Assembly (NCBI GenBank): GCA_016932135.1
Contig: JAFGDJ010000044.1
Coordinates: 1-38,935 of the forward strand
Reading direction: 5' to 3'
Source of the DNA: Spirochaetales bacterium
GTDB lineage: Bacteria; Spirochaetota; Spirochaetia; JAFGDJ01
DNA: 38,935 nucleotides
The translations under genes were made by a program, and so were the position numbers. The notes below the pieces were generated by a model, which was given only the letters and a program-made list of their open reading frames with translations, searched no databases and was not told where the DNA came from. This document shows, in pieces, positions 24,999 to 32,725 of the stretch (the first letter of the stretch is position 1; every line of letters begins with the position of its first letter).

Positions 24999-26128
24999 AA
25001 CAAATTAAAGTTGAAGATCTCGTTGCAGGACAAAAATTCGACAAACCGGTGTACGTGGACGGTGATACCCTCCTGGTGCCGGAAAATGTGGTTATTCGTG
25101 AAAAGGATATTGAACGGCTGAAATCATGGAATATTCCCTATGTGGAAACTGACGGGAAGACCGTCACCGCGAAAGACGAGAAGAAAAGGGAAGAAAAAGC
25201 CATATCCGGAATCCTCGGCGGCAATGCAGACCAAGGGGCTCAGAAACTTTACGTGCAGTCGGTGCAGAAACTTTCCGCTGTTTTCGATGATATCCGGCAG
25301 GGAAGGAAGGTCGAAAATAACGCGATTGATGAGATCGTGACCAAGCTGGTGAACGCCGTGCGGACAAAATCGGAAGATATAATCTCCCTGATCCTTCAAA
25401 ACCACGAGGAAGGGGACCCCATGGCGAGGAGCGCGGTGAACTGCCTGATTCTTTCAGTGGTAGTGGCCCAGTATCTCAATTTTCCCAATCATCATATTCT
25501 TAATATCGCTTTAGCGGCTCTTTTGCATGATATCGGGATGATGCGGATCTCTGAAAACATCGTTGAAAAAAACGGGGAACTGTCTTCGGAAGAAATACAA
25601 CAGATACAAACCCATACTCTCTATACCTATCGAATCATCACCCGGGAACTGAAATACTCGGATGAAATTGGAAAAATCGCCCTGCTGCATCATGAAAGGT
25701 GGGACGGTAAAGGCTACCCCAAGAAATTGAAAGAGAAGCAAATCCCTGTGATGTCCAGGATCATATCCGTGGTGGATGCCTTTGAAGCCATGGTGAGGGA
25801 CAGACCCTATAGAAATTCAATGATCGGGTATACAGCCATGCGTCAACTTCTCAACGATAACTCCAGACGTTTCGACGCTGAGGTGTTGAAAATATTCATT
25901 AAAGCCATGGGGATATACCCTGTGGGAAGTATCGTTATTCTGAACGACGGAAGTATCGGCCGGGTCGAGAAAATTCACAGCGACGCGCCGCTGCGTCCGA
26001 TAATCCGCTTGGTGGTCAACGCTCGGGGAAAAAAACTGGAAAACGATCAGGCAAAAACCCTGGATCTGTTAACGGAAAAAGAATTTTTTATCACTCGGGC
26101 AGTCAATCCGCGAGATTTCGGCGGTTGA
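24995..26128 (+). CDS. HD-GYP domain protein, putative cyclic-di-GMP phosphodiesterase (some motif residues changed)
   Basis: 377 residues, ATG overlapping the previous stop. An N-terminal segment (1-55: VEDLVAGQKFDKPVYVDG, ENVVIREKDIERLKSWNI) is a DUF3391-like beta domain. The HD core has LLHDIGMM (His178-Asp179) and ALLHHERWDGKGYP, followed by VVDAFEAMVRDRPYR. HD-GYP enzymes hydrolyse cyclic-di-GMP to pGpG or GMP using two or three iron ions. Two positions differ from what I expect: R-S where the first metal-ligand HS usually sits (about residue 145), and M after HDIG where Lys is usual. So activity may be reduced, and a binding role is possible. About residues 290-350 form a C-terminal beta domain. 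Confidence 0.85.
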   Translation: MKQIKVEDLVAGQKFDKPVYVDGDTLLVPENVVIREKDIERLKSWNIPYVETDGKTVTAKDEKKREEKAISGILGGNADQGAQKLYVQSVQKLSAVFDDIRQGRKVENNAIDEIVTKLVNAVRTKSEDIISLILQNHEEGDPMARSAVNCLILSVVVAQYLNFPNHHILNIALAALLHDIGMMRISENIVEKNGELSSEEIQQIQTHTLYTYRIITRELKYSDEIGKIALLHHERWDGKGYPKKLKEKQIPVMSRIISVVDAFEAMVRDRPYRNSMIGYTAMRQLLNDNSRRFDAEVLKIFIKAMGIYPVGSIVILNDGSIGRVEKIHSDAPLRPIIRLVVNARGKKLENDQAKTLDLLTEKEFFITRAVNPRDFGG

Positions 26129-26130
26129 GC

Positions 26131-26496
26131 ATGAATACCTCACAAAAGGGTAAAGAAGGAGAGAACCGGGCTATTACATACTTAAAGGAAGCGGGTTACC
26201 GTATCACTGAAAGAAACTACAGAAAGAAAGAAGGCGAGATAGATATTATCGCCGAGAAAGACGGTGAGATGGTGTTTCTAGAGGTGAAATCCTTAAGCGG
26301 TCTGGACAGCTTGGAGTTGGAGGGGTTGGTGAACCGGAAAAAGAGAGATCGGATCATACGAACAGCCAGGGAGTACCTTTTTGAGAAAGGTATTGCGGAA
26401 ACCCGACGGCTGCGTTTCGACGTTATTCTGTGTGAAAGACACCAGAATACTATCACCCACTACGAAAATGCCTTTACGGAGTCCGGGATTCTATGA
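26131..26496 (+). CDS. yraN: YraN-family (UPF0102) nuclease-like protein
   Basis: 121 residues. ATG at 26131, or a TTG at 26125 overlapping the previous stop; both fit. Restriction endonuclease-like core: KGKEGENRAITYLKEAGYRI, ERNYRKKEGEIDIIAEKDGEM and VFLEVKSLSG supply the E, D and ExK acidic/lysine residues of the fold. The family occurs near ribosomal genes and rnhB; its substrate is not established. Length typical. Confidence 0.9.
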   Translation: MNTSQKGKEGENRAITYLKEAGYRITERNYRKKEGEIDIIAEKDGEMVFLEVKSLSGLDSLELEGLVNRKKRDRIIRTAREYLFEKGIAETRRLRFDVILCERHQNTITHYENAFTESGIL

Positions 26497-26642
26497 TACG
26501 TATAGCAAAGCAGACCGACCCGAAGAAGCTGGAAGAGCTGAAGAAAAAGATTAATGATGAAGCGTATCTTTCCCATGCGATACAAAGCCTCGCCATTACC
26601 CTGACGAAAGAGCTGACGCAGCAGAGAAAGGGAATACAGTAG
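26493..26642 (+). CDS. Small protein of unknown function (49 aa)
   Basis: The ATG at 26493 overlaps the yraN stop (ATGA), a coupling arrangement seen repeatedly in this operon. The product MIRIAKQTDPKKLEELKKKI continues to a predicted amphipathic helix and ends QQRKGIQ. It is rich in Lys, Leu and Gln; I recognise no domain. Stop-start overlap, codon use in line with neighbours and 18 bases to the next gene argue that it is real. Confidence 0.55.
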   Translation: MIRIAKQTDPKKLEELKKKINDEAYLSHAIQSLAITLTKELTQQRKGIQ

Positions 26643-26660
26643 GTCTTCAGGAGAAACATC

Positions 26661-27062
26661 ATGGCGCAAAGACGAAATTATAGAAACTCCTCAAGGAGGA
26701 GGTCCGGAGAGCAAACAAGAGAGCAGCCGAAAATCGTAAAAGTGGAATGGCATACTCCCTGCCCGCTTTGCGGAGAAAAGATAACCGATCTTTCTTCAGC
26801 TTTAACAGAGAGAATAAGCGGAAACCCGGCTCATTTTGAATGTGTTATGAAACAAATCGCCCAGGCGGAGGACCTGCAGAAGGATGAGAAGGTATCTTAC
26901 CTCGGTAACGGCAGTTTCGGGATACTTCAACAAGCGCCTGGCGGCCAGTTTAAAATAAGAAAAAAGATTCCCTACGAAGAAAAAGAAACATCGACAGAAT
27001 GGCGAAGAAATCTTATCAGCATACATGATCAAGACCCAAGAAAACAAAGGGAAAAAAAGTAA
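26661..27062 (+). CDS. Zinc-ribbon-like protein of unknown function
   Basis: 133 residues, ATG at 26661 after AGGAG. The N-terminus is basic (RRNYRNSSRRRSGEQ), and a CPLCGEKI motif near residue 34 is followed by AHFECVMKQI, giving a CxxC and HxxxC arrangement that can bind zinc. The C-terminus is highly charged (RKKIPYEEKETSTEWRR). This suggests nucleic acid binding, perhaps in RNA or ribosome work, given its place at the end of the ffh-rplS run. I do not recognise a named family. Confidence 0.65.
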   Translation: MAQRRNYRNSSRRRSGEQTREQPKIVKVEWHTPCPLCGEKITDLSSALTERISGNPAHFECVMKQIAQAEDLQKDEKVSYLGNGSFGILQQAPGGQFKIRKKIPYEEKETSTEWRRNLISIHDQDPRKQREKK

Positions 27063-27106
27063 GGGAACCTTACTTGAGGAAGGTTTTCTTCCTGCAGCAG
27101 GTTCCC
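27063..27106. terminator. Compound stem-loop, probable terminator of the ffh operon
   Basis: GGGAACC (27063-27069) pairs with GGTTCCC (27100-27106), enclosing a second stem AGGAAG/CTTCCT (27077-27093). A T-rich but interrupted tail follows (CTCTTTCAGTTTT). It lies between convergent genes. The weak T run makes rho-independence uncertain. Confidence 0.5.
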
Positions 27107-27137
27107 TCTTTCAGTTTTAGGAACTAATTGTTTTTTC

Positions 27138-27848
27138 CTAATATTTTCTCATCTCATTCAATACGTCATTGGCTTTGATCTTAACTTCCCGGATATAATT
27201 CCCTTGGGCGATGGCAATGACCGCTCGAACAGCTTCGGGGTCTCGCAAACCGCTATTGGCGGCGGCAAGTTTCTGGAAAGACAGCAGAGCGGCATAGGCG
27301 AAATTATCGCTGGGATTGATGGTGTCCTGCCTGAGAACAGCGTCGGCAATTGCCTGGGAAACGCGGTTGTCTTCATTGTCACCAATCAATCCGAGGGAAT
27401 AAGCGGCTTCCGACAGTACCATCGGTTCATCATCATTGGACATGATGAGCAGAAGTGTTTGAACCGAGTTATCACCACCTAATTGACCTAATAAGGCACA
27501 GGCTTCCTTTCGTACGACGGGGAAATTATTCACCAGACGGTTGCTTTCTCTGACCATTCGTCCGATACCCTCGTTAGCCAGGTAATCAAGGACATAATGA
27601 GTTTCGGGATCTCCATCCGACACCTTTCCGTTATCCATCATTTCCTGAATGTTCTTCAAGGCTAGAAGCTTCATGTCACGATCCAGGGTGACGGCCTGTT
27701 CGCGAATTATCCTGAGTTCCATGTTGCGAAGGTATAATTCTTCAACGGTGGTTTCACTGTTGTCCGCGCCGGATCTGGAATCCTGGGCAAACACAGGAAG
27801 AGTTAACCCAAGAATCAGGATAAGGGCAATCGATACGATTTGTTTCAT
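27138..27848 (-). CDS. Exported HEAT-repeat-like protein
   Basis: 236 residues from the ATG at 27848, which has GGGGAG six bases upstream; the longer frame is not needed. MKQIVSIALILILGLTLPVF AQD is a signal peptide with likely cleavage after VFA. The mature part is all-helical with repeats of HEAT type: VVRKEACALLGQLGGDNSVQ, VLSEAAYSLGLIGDNEDNRV and FAYAALLSFQKLAAANSGL. It is probably a periplasmic scaffold or adaptor. It lies downstream of the lipoprotein gene on the same strand, 45 bases away. Confidence 0.75.
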   Translation of the reverse strand: MKQIVSIALILILGLTLPVFAQDSRSGADNSETTVEELYLRNMELRIIREQAVTLDRDMKLLALKNIQEMMDNGKVSDGDPETHYVLDYLANEGIGRMVRESNRLVNNFPVVRKEACALLGQLGGDNSVQTLLLIMSNDDEPMVLSEAAYSLGLIGDNEDNRVSQAIADAVLRQDTINPSDNFAYAALLSFQKLAAANSGLRDPEAVRAVIAIAQGNYIREVKIKANDVLNEMRKY

Positions 27849-27893
27849 AGTATCTCCCCATACACAAGTATTTCTTTTATCATATATCATAGG

Positions 27894-28454
27894 CTAGATC
27901 CCGATTTTCCATCGGTCGTCTATATACACTAACTGGTACAGAATCGTCCTTTGACCGTTTATAAGCATGATTGCTTTGATATTTGTTTCGTCTTCGAAAA
28001 ATATATCGTCCAGCCTGGCATTGGCACGGCTCGGAGCCACAACATATTGAAAATAATCTTGCAGGGTCCGCAAAGTTATATTGTACTTCTTTAAAAGAGG
28101 TTGTTCCGACAGTTCTTTTAAGGCATCCTGATCGGAATATTTCTCTACATAGGCGTCGGATAGATAGGTTCGCCAGGTAGTATAATCGTTCTCCTGGATA
28201 AGCTTATTGAGGTCTTGAATAAGTCCTTCGATATCCTGGAAGGTTTTCTCATATACTTCGGTGGTCACGGTAAAGGTTTCTTCCTCCTCCGATGGCTCCG
28301 GTTGAACAGGGCTGACCTCGGGTTCTGCCGGAGGAGCAACCGGTTCTTCCTGGGGTTCCACCGTCGGGGATTCCTCCGCCGGGGGGACCGTGGCGCAGGA
28401 AAAAAGAAAAAAGACGCAAAATGCAGCCGCAATGATCAAGAGTCCTTTTTTCAT
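27894..28454 (-). CDS. Lipoprotein with proline/glutamate-rich linker
   Basis: 186 residues from the ATG at 28454, where MKKGLLIIAAAFCVFFLFSC ends in a lipobox Cys (about 20). Residues 25-60 are rich in Pro and Glu (EESPTVEPQEEPVAPPAEP). The rest is a compact domain: VYEKTFQDIEGLIQDLNKLI, TTWRTYLSDAYVEKYSD and TLRTLQDYFQYVV, ending LVYIDDRWKIGI, like NTF2-fold lipoproteins of spirochaetes. The frame is open upstream to an ATG at 28526 beside AGGAGG, but this would bury the signal peptide. A TTGACA/TACAAT promoter ends only nine bases from the ATG. Function unknown. Confidence 0.7.
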   Translation of the reverse strand: MKKGLLIIAAAFCVFFLFSCATVPPAEESPTVEPQEEPVAPPAEPEVSPVQPEPSEEEETFTVTTEVYEKTFQDIEGLIQDLNKLIQENDYTTWRTYLSDAYVEKYSDQDALKELSEQPLLKKYNITLRTLQDYFQYVVAPSRANARLDDIFFEDETNIKAIMLINGQRTILYQLVYIDDRWKIGI

Positions 28455-28522
28455 CACCCTTGAATTGTACATATTAACCGTCGGTTTGTCAAAACGTTTT
28501 CCTTGAAGTTCATTTTCTTCAT
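28454..28522 (-). CDS. Possible 22-codon leader ORF, translationally coupled to the lipoprotein
   Basis: Starts with an ATG four bases after AGGAGG, reads MKKMNFKENVLTNRRLIC plus TIQG, and ends in TGA sharing its A with the lipoprotein ATG (TGATG). Such overlap lets ribosomes that finish the leader start the lipoprotein. It is used only if transcription begins upstream of 28522. No protein homology is visible; it could be chance. Confidence 0.35.
   Translation of the reverse strand: MKKMNFKENVLTNRRLICTIQG
28464..28492 (-). promoter_or_regulatory. Consensus-like promoter of the lipoprotein gene, near-leaderless
   Basis: Minus strand TTGACA (28487-28492), 17-base spacer, TACAAT (28464-28469). 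The predicted transcription start falls within two or three bases of the ATG at 28454. Confidence 0.6.
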
Positions 28523-28551
28523 CCATCCTCCTTACGAAAGTAAAGTATCCG

Positions 28552-28580
28552 TTGACCACATTACAATAATCTGATACATA
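28552..28580 (+). promoter_or_regulatory. Promoter of coaD, near-leaderless
   Basis: TTGACC (28552-28557), 17-base spacer, TACATA (28575-28580), only eight bases before the ATG at 28589. The predicted start is about two bases from the ATG. Confidence 0.55.
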
Positions 28581-28588
28581 AAGGCATT

Positions 28589-29071
28589 ATGATAAAAGCG
28601 GTATTTCCGGGAACTTTCGATCCGCCTACCAACGGTCACATGAACATTATCCATAGGGTCTCCAGAATCTTTGATGAAATCGATGTGGTCATAGCTGATA
28701 ATGATGAAAAAAAGTGTCTTTTCACTACCTCGGAGCGGTTCGATATGCTATCCGAACTTTGTAAGGATATAACAAATGTGCGTATCCATACGTGGACGAG
28801 GTTGGTAGTCGAGTTTGCCGAAGAAAACGACGCCAAGGTCATAATTAGAGGGGTTCGGGCGTTGACCGATTTCGGATATGAGTTTGAGCTTGCCATGACA
28901 AACAAAAGCCTGAATCCGAATATAGAAATCGTGTTTATGCCGACAGATCCGAAATATTTCGTTCTTCGATCGTCTATGATAAAACAGATAGCCCGAATGC
29001 AGGGGCGCATTAATAAGATGGTTCCGGAAGTTGTTGTTCAGGCATTACAGAGGAAGTTCCCCAATGCTTGA
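28589..29071 (+). CDS. coaD: Phosphopantetheine adenylyltransferase
   Basis: 160 residues, ATG at 28589. PGTFDPPTNGHMNII contains the TxGH-type nucleotidyltransferase signature; IIRGVRALTDFGYEFELAM and FVLRSSMIKQIARMQG are the other conserved elements. It transfers AMP from ATP to 4'-phosphopantetheine, the penultimate step of CoA synthesis. Typical length. The AAGG just before the ATG lies where transcription should begin, so the mRNA may have almost no leader. First gene of a coaD-rpmF-acpP-rnc unit. Confidence 0.96.
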   Translation: MIKAVFPGTFDPPTNGHMNIIHRVSRIFDEIDVVIADNDEKKCLFTTSERFDMLSELCKDITNVRIHTWTRLVVEFAEENDAKVIIRGVRALTDFGYEFELAMTNKSLNPNIEIVFMPTDPKYFVLRSSMIKQIARMQGRINKMVPEVVVQALQRKFPNA

Positions 29072-29138
29072 CAAGAGACGACGGATACTGTAAGGTCGTC
29101 GGATATTAACAGGACACTAAGAGAAATGAGGAATTGAT

Positions 29139-29327
29139 ATGGCAGTACCGAAGCATAAGGTAATAAAATCAAAAACCAGAAGCCGAAAAGCGGCAAATAT
29201 GAAACTGCGAACTCCGGATCTTGTTGAATGCGCAAATTGCGGCAACAGGGTCCTTCCCCATAGAATCTGCCCTAAATGCGGGTTCTACAAGGGAAAACAA
29301 GTTTTTGAGCCCGAAGATATGGCTTAA
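29139..29327 (+). CDS. rpmF: 50S ribosomal protein L32
   Basis: 62 residues, ATG at 29139 after GAGGA. AVPKHKVIKSKTRSRKA is the L32 start and CANCGNRVLPHRICPKCGFY carries four zinc-ligand cysteines, so this is the zinc-binding form. Followed at 14 bases by acpP; plsX and the fab genes that often separate these two are absent. Confidence 0.95.
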   Translation: MAVPKHKVIKSKTRSRKAANMKLRTPDLVECANCGNRVLPHRICPKCGFYKGKQVFEPEDMA

Positions 29328-29341
29328 AAAGGAGTGAAAAC

Positions 29342-29578
29342 ATGGATGAATTGTTCGAAAAAGTAAAAAAACTGATTGCCGAGAAACTTGAAGTGGAAGA
29401 GGATAAGATAACCCCTGAATCCTCTTTTAGGCAGGACCTCGGTGCCGACAGCCTTGATACGTACGAACTGGTGTATGCCATCGAAGAAGAGATGGGGATC
29501 ACTATTCCGGATGAAAAGGCGAATGAGTTCGAGACCGTAGCTGACGCCCTCGAATTCATCAGATCACAACAGGGTTAA
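29342..29578 (+). CDS. acpP: Acyl carrier protein
   Basis: 78 residues, ATG at 29342 with AAGGAG upstream. Ser37 in GADSLDTYEL is the phosphopantetheine site, and the rest is acidic with a typical four-helix pattern. It carries acyl chains in fatty acid synthesis, and coaD just upstream makes the precursor of its prosthetic group. Confidence 0.97.
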   Translation: MDELFEKVKKLIAEKLEVEEDKITPESSFRQDLGADSLDTYELVYAIEEEMGITIPDEKANEFETVADALEFIRSQQG

Positions 29579-29590
29579 CGCTGAATTAAA

Positions 29591-30349
29591 GTGAATCTGA
29601 TCGGAAGAAAAAAGGCTCCGAAAACACCGCCCATTGACGGTGAACGTAAAAAGGAGCTGCAACTTTTCGAAAAGTACACAGGAATAAGGTTCAGAAGACT
29701 TGATCTTCTGAACCTTGCTTTTTCGCACCGTTCCTATGCCAACGAAAATCAGGAAAATATTGACAATAACGAAAAGTTGGAATTCCTCGGGGACAGCGTT
29801 TTAGGTCTTGTAGTCAGTGAATATCTTTACCAAACTCTGCCGGATCGGGCGGAAGGTGATCTGGCGAAAATAAAATCTTTTGTTGTCAGTGAAGACAGCC
29901 TGGCTACCGTGGCACGGGGTATTAAGGTGGATAATTTCGTTCTCATCGGTAAGGGAGAGGAATATTCCGGCGGAAGAACGAAGAAAGCCATTCTTGCCGA
30001 CTGCATGGAAGCCATTTTCGGGGCCTATTTCCTCGATTCCGGCTTTAAAAGCTGCAAATCTTTCATCCTTCAGCTTCTTGTGCCGGAAATTGAAAAAGTC
30101 TTGCAGGACAAACACAGGAAGGATTATAAGACCCTTTTGCAGGAGTTTGTTCAAAAAAAGTTTAAAAATTATCCGAAATACAATCTTGTAAAAAAGACCG
30201 GCCCGGACCACGATAGAACCTTCTGGATAGATGTGAAGGTCAACGGTAAGGTTTTCGGCCCGGGGATGGGAAAGAATAAAAAAGAAGCCGAGCAGAAAGC
30301 GGCGGAACAGGCTTTTAAATATTTCGACCAGGACAAAAAAAGAAAATAA
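29591..30349 (+). CDS. rnc: Ribonuclease III
   Basis: 252 residues, GTG at 29591 with only a weak binding site. The catalytic domain has NEKLEFLGDSVLGLVVSEYL (Glu and Asp metal ligands) and ADCMEAIFGAYFLD; the dsRNA-binding domain (about 170-245) reads DYKTLLQEFVQKKF and ends NKKEAEQKAAEQAFKYF. It cleaves double-stranded RNA, including the rRNA precursor. The end is six bases from the convergent CCA enzyme gene. Confidence 0.97.
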   Translation: MNLIGRKKAPKTPPIDGERKKELQLFEKYTGIRFRRLDLLNLAFSHRSYANENQENIDNNEKLEFLGDSVLGLVVSEYLYQTLPDRAEGDLAKIKSFVVSEDSLATVARGIKVDNFVLIGKGEEYSGGRTKKAILADCMEAIFGAYFLDSGFKSCKSFILQLLVPEIEKVLQDKHRKDYKTLLQEFVQKKFKNYPKYNLVKKTGPDHDRTFWIDVKVNGKVFGPGMGKNKKEAEQKAAEQAFKYFDQDKKRK

Positions 30350-30355
30350 GCAATC

Positions 30356-31708
30356 TCATCCCTGTATAGAAAGGTACAAATTTCGGGCAATTTTCAGAAG
30401 AATATCTTTTTTATTTTGAGCGGGATCATCCAGCACCGTTTCCACCAGGTGAGAGAGAATTGTACCCATAGCCCGGCCTTCAGGAATACCGGCTTCTTCA
30501 TGGAGGGTGTGGCCGTTCACCGCCAGGTCCCGGGGGCCTAAGGGATCTCCGGAATGAAGAAGATACGAAATACGTTTTCGCAGATCATCAAGATAGGGGT
30601 GTTTTTTGATTGCTCCCCCCCCGCCATAATGGTCCGCCTCCCGCAGCAGGATGAGGTCATCCAGGTATTCTGTGCCCACCCGGAAAATGAGCCGACGTAA
30701 GGCAGAATCCGGCCAATCCGGCTGATAATCAAACATGTGATGGTAGACCAGCCGGCAGACCCTCTCTTCCACTAGTTTGGGAAAACGGTACTTTTTCATG
30801 AAATTCCGGGCCAGCTCTTCAGATACCTTTTCATGACCATGATAGGTTTCTCTTCCATCCGGGTGAACGACCCGACAACCGGGTTTTCCCAGATCATGCA
30901 GAAGGGCCGCTAAACGAACGGGAAGGTTATCCGCCGGGGCTCCGTCACAAGCCTTGAGGGAGTGTTCCAGTACATCAAGACCTGCGCTTCCCTTTTCGCC
31001 TACCTTCCTGGCGGCTGCCAGATCGGGCAGGATATCTTCAAGAAGTCCTGTTTGGTCCATTATCCGGAAGGCTAAGGAAGGTTTTGGAGACGAAAGAATT
31101 TTTTCGATTTCCGAACGGATACGTTCAACGGAAACCTTTAAAATGTTGCCATGGGTTTTTTTCATTCCTTCCAGGGTGTCAGGATGCACGAGAAAACCGA
31201 GCTGCGAAGAGAAGCGGCAGGCCCGTAAAAGGCGAAGACCGTCTTCGGAAAAGCGTTCTACCGGATTGCCGATGGCCCTGATAATCCCCTTCTGAAGATC
31301 TTCTTTTCCATCGTGGGGGTCCAGTAAGGCTCCCGTAGCCAGGTCAAGGGCCAGGGCGTTCATAGTAAAATCCCTTCTCTCCAGGTCTTTTTCAATGGAG
31401 GGGGTAAAAGAAACCGAGTCGGGGTGCCGCAGGTTGGAATAGGTGCCGTCGATGCGAAAGGTGGTTACCTCCACGGAATGACCTTGAAAGAGTATCGTTA
31501 CCGTGCCGTGACGGATTCCCGTAGGAATTACCCGGTGAAACAGTTTTATGACATCTTCCGGCGTGGCATCGGTGGCCAGGTCATAATCCAGGGGTTTGTG
31601 ACCCATCACCATGTTACGTACTGCGCCGCCCACCAGGTATACGCTATACCCGGCGTCTTTAAAGATTGAGGCTATTTTTTTCAGGAAAGGCGGAATACGT
31701 CGATACAC
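30356..31708 (-). CDS. tRNA nucleotidyltransferase / poly(A) polymerase family protein (CCA-adding likely)
   Basis: 450 residues from the GTG at 31708. A longer TTG start at 31744 is the -35 of the gene's own promoter, so I reject it. The N-terminal polymerase domain has YLVGGAVRN, LDYDLATDATPEDV, RRDFTMNALALD and RLLRACRF; the C-terminal HD domain has AALLHDLGKPGCR and GHEKVSEELARN. Family members add CCA to tRNA 3' ends or poly(A) tails to RNA. A CCA role is favoured because none of the three tRNA genes in this window encodes CCA. Predicted transcription start coincides with the GTG, suggesting a leaderless mRNA. Confidence 0.88.
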   Translation of the reverse strand: MYRRIPPFLKKIASIFKDAGYSVYLVGGAVRNMVMGHKPLDYDLATDATPEDVIKLFHRVIPTGIRHGTVTILFQGHSVEVTTFRIDGTYSNLRHPDSVSFTPSIEKDLERRDFTMNALALDLATGALLDPHDGKEDLQKGIIRAIGNPVERFSEDGLRLLRACRFSSQLGFLVHPDTLEGMKKTHGNILKVSVERIRSEIEKILSSPKPSLAFRIMDQTGLLEDILPDLAAARKVGEKGSAGLDVLEHSLKACDGAPADNLPVRLAALLHDLGKPGCRVVHPDGRETYHGHEKVSEELARNFMKKYRFPKLVEERVCRLVYHHMFDYQPDWPDSALRRLIFRVGTEYLDDLILLREADHYGGGGAIKKHPYLDDLRKRISYLLHSGDPLGPRDLAVNGHTLHEEAGIPEGRAMGTILSHLVETVLDDPAQNKKDILLKIARNLYLSIQG

Positions 31709-31715
31709 GGGAAAA

Positions 31716-31744
31716 ACAGTACGGACAGAAGAAACCTGTGTCAA
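31716..31744 (-). promoter_or_regulatory. Promoter of the CCA-enzyme gene, leaderless
   Basis: Minus strand TTGACA (31739-31744), 17-base spacer, TACTGT (31716-31721). Seven bases separate the -10 from the GTG at 31708, so transcription should begin at or beside the start codon. Confidence 0.6.
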
Positions 31745-31747
31745 GGG

Positions 31748-31780
31748 AAAAAAAAGCCGCGGGGGAAAAAACCCCGCGGC
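31748..31780 (-). terminator. Strong rho-independent terminator of flaB
   Basis: Minus strand stem GCCGCGGGG/CCCCGCGGC with a seven-base T-rich loop, followed by eight T. It separates flaB from the promoter of the CCA enzyme. Confidence 0.92.
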
Positions 31781-31801
31781 GGTAATATGAAAAGCGACGA
31801 A

Positions 31802-32674
31802 TTACTGGAATAGCTGCATAACAGCCTGGCTTTTCTGATTCGCCTGGGCCAACATGGCGGTGGAAGTCTGAACGAGGATCTGATTCTTCACGAAGTGCAT
31901 CATTTCCTCGGCCATATCAACATCCCTGATCCGAGATTCGGCGGCTTGAAGATTCTCCGCTCCGATCATGAGGCCTTTCACCGCGTAATCAAGGCGGTTC
32001 TGATAGGCACCCAGGTCTGCCCTCTGCTTGTTGATCTTCTTCAACGCGTTGTCAATCACACCGATGGCCATGTTCGCCCGGTCGGGTGTGCTGATGGAGA
32101 TAAAGGTGGCGGCGTGGGGCATGCCGCTGGTTCCCTGAATTCCCAGGCCCTGGGCGGTCATTGTTCCGATATAGACCCGTTCACGCTGATCCATATTGGC
32201 ACCGATGTGCAGCCACATGCTGGCGGTAACCACGTTTTCCCCGGTTTGAGCGGCAAAACGTCCGGTGAGCATGTTCATGCCGTTGAACTGGGCATGAGAT
32301 GCAATGCGGTTGACCTCATCCACCAGCTGGGAAATTTCCACCTGGATCTGCATCCTGTCTTCCGGTGAGTAGATGCCGTTGGAACTCTGAATAGCCAGTT
32401 CACGCATCCTGTGCATGATGTCCTGGGTTTCCTGCAGGTAACCTTCGGTAGCCTGAATGAAGGAAATACCGTCTTCACCGTTTTTAGCGGCTCTGGCGAG
32501 TCCTCGAATCTGAGCCCTCATTTTTTCAGAGACTGCCAGACCCGACGCGTCGTCTCCGGCACGGTTGATCCGCATACCGGAAGAAAGGCTTTCCATGTTT
32601 CTGTCCACCGATAGGTTGTTGAACTTTTGATTTCGTTGAGCGAACATAGCGCTCATGTTGTGGTTGATTATCAT
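31802..32674 (-). CDS. flaB: Periplasmic flagellar core filament protein FlaB
   Basis: 290 residues, ATG at 32674 with AAGGAGG five bases upstream. [17 protein letters not shown] is the spirochaete FlaB N-terminus; [20 protein letters not shown] and [18 protein letters not shown] are D0/D1 sequences, and the C-terminus ends [15 protein letters not shown] and [14 protein letters not shown]. There is no variable D2/D3 region, as in periplasmic flagella, and no cysteine. It forms the core of the filament that lies between the membranes and drives motility. Expression is probably sigma28-dependent, with a CsrA-like hairpin in the leader. Strong terminator downstream. Confidence 0.96.
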   Translation of the reverse strand: MIINHNMSAMFAQRNQKFNNLSVDRNMESLSSGMRINRAGDDASGLAVSEKMRAQIRGLARAAKNGEDGISFIQATEGYLQETQDIMHRMRELAIQSSNGIYSPEDRMQIQVEISQLVDEVNRIASHAQFNGMNMLTGRFAAQTGENVVTASMWLHIGANMDQRERVYIGTMTAQGLGIQGTSGMPHAATFISISTPDRANMAIGVIDNALKKINKQRADLGAYQNRLDYAVKGLMIGAENLQAAESRIRDVDMAEEMMHFVKNQILVQTSTAMLAQANQKSQAVMQLFQ

Positions 32675-32698
32675 CTCATCCTCCTTGATGATGTAAAC

Positions 32699-32716
32699 CA
32701 GAACTTCCCTGTTCTG
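32699..32716 (-). promoter_or_regulatory. CsrA-binding-like hairpin in the flaB leader
   Basis: On the mRNA, CAGAAC and GTTCTG form a six-pair stem with hexaloop AGGGAA. ACAGGGAAGT agrees with the CsrA consensus ACARGGATGT at nine of ten positions, and the loop is closed by C-G and A-U pairs as in high-affinity ligands. A second GGA lies in the ribosome binding site AAGGAGG about 20 bases downstream. Confidence 0.55.
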
Positions 32717-32725
32717 TTGCCTAGA

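Noticed and set aside
29077-29100. GACGAC/GTCGTC inverted repeat between coaD and rpmF
   Set aside because: Only six pairs around a 12-base loop with no T run; no riboswitch or leader structure could be recognised.
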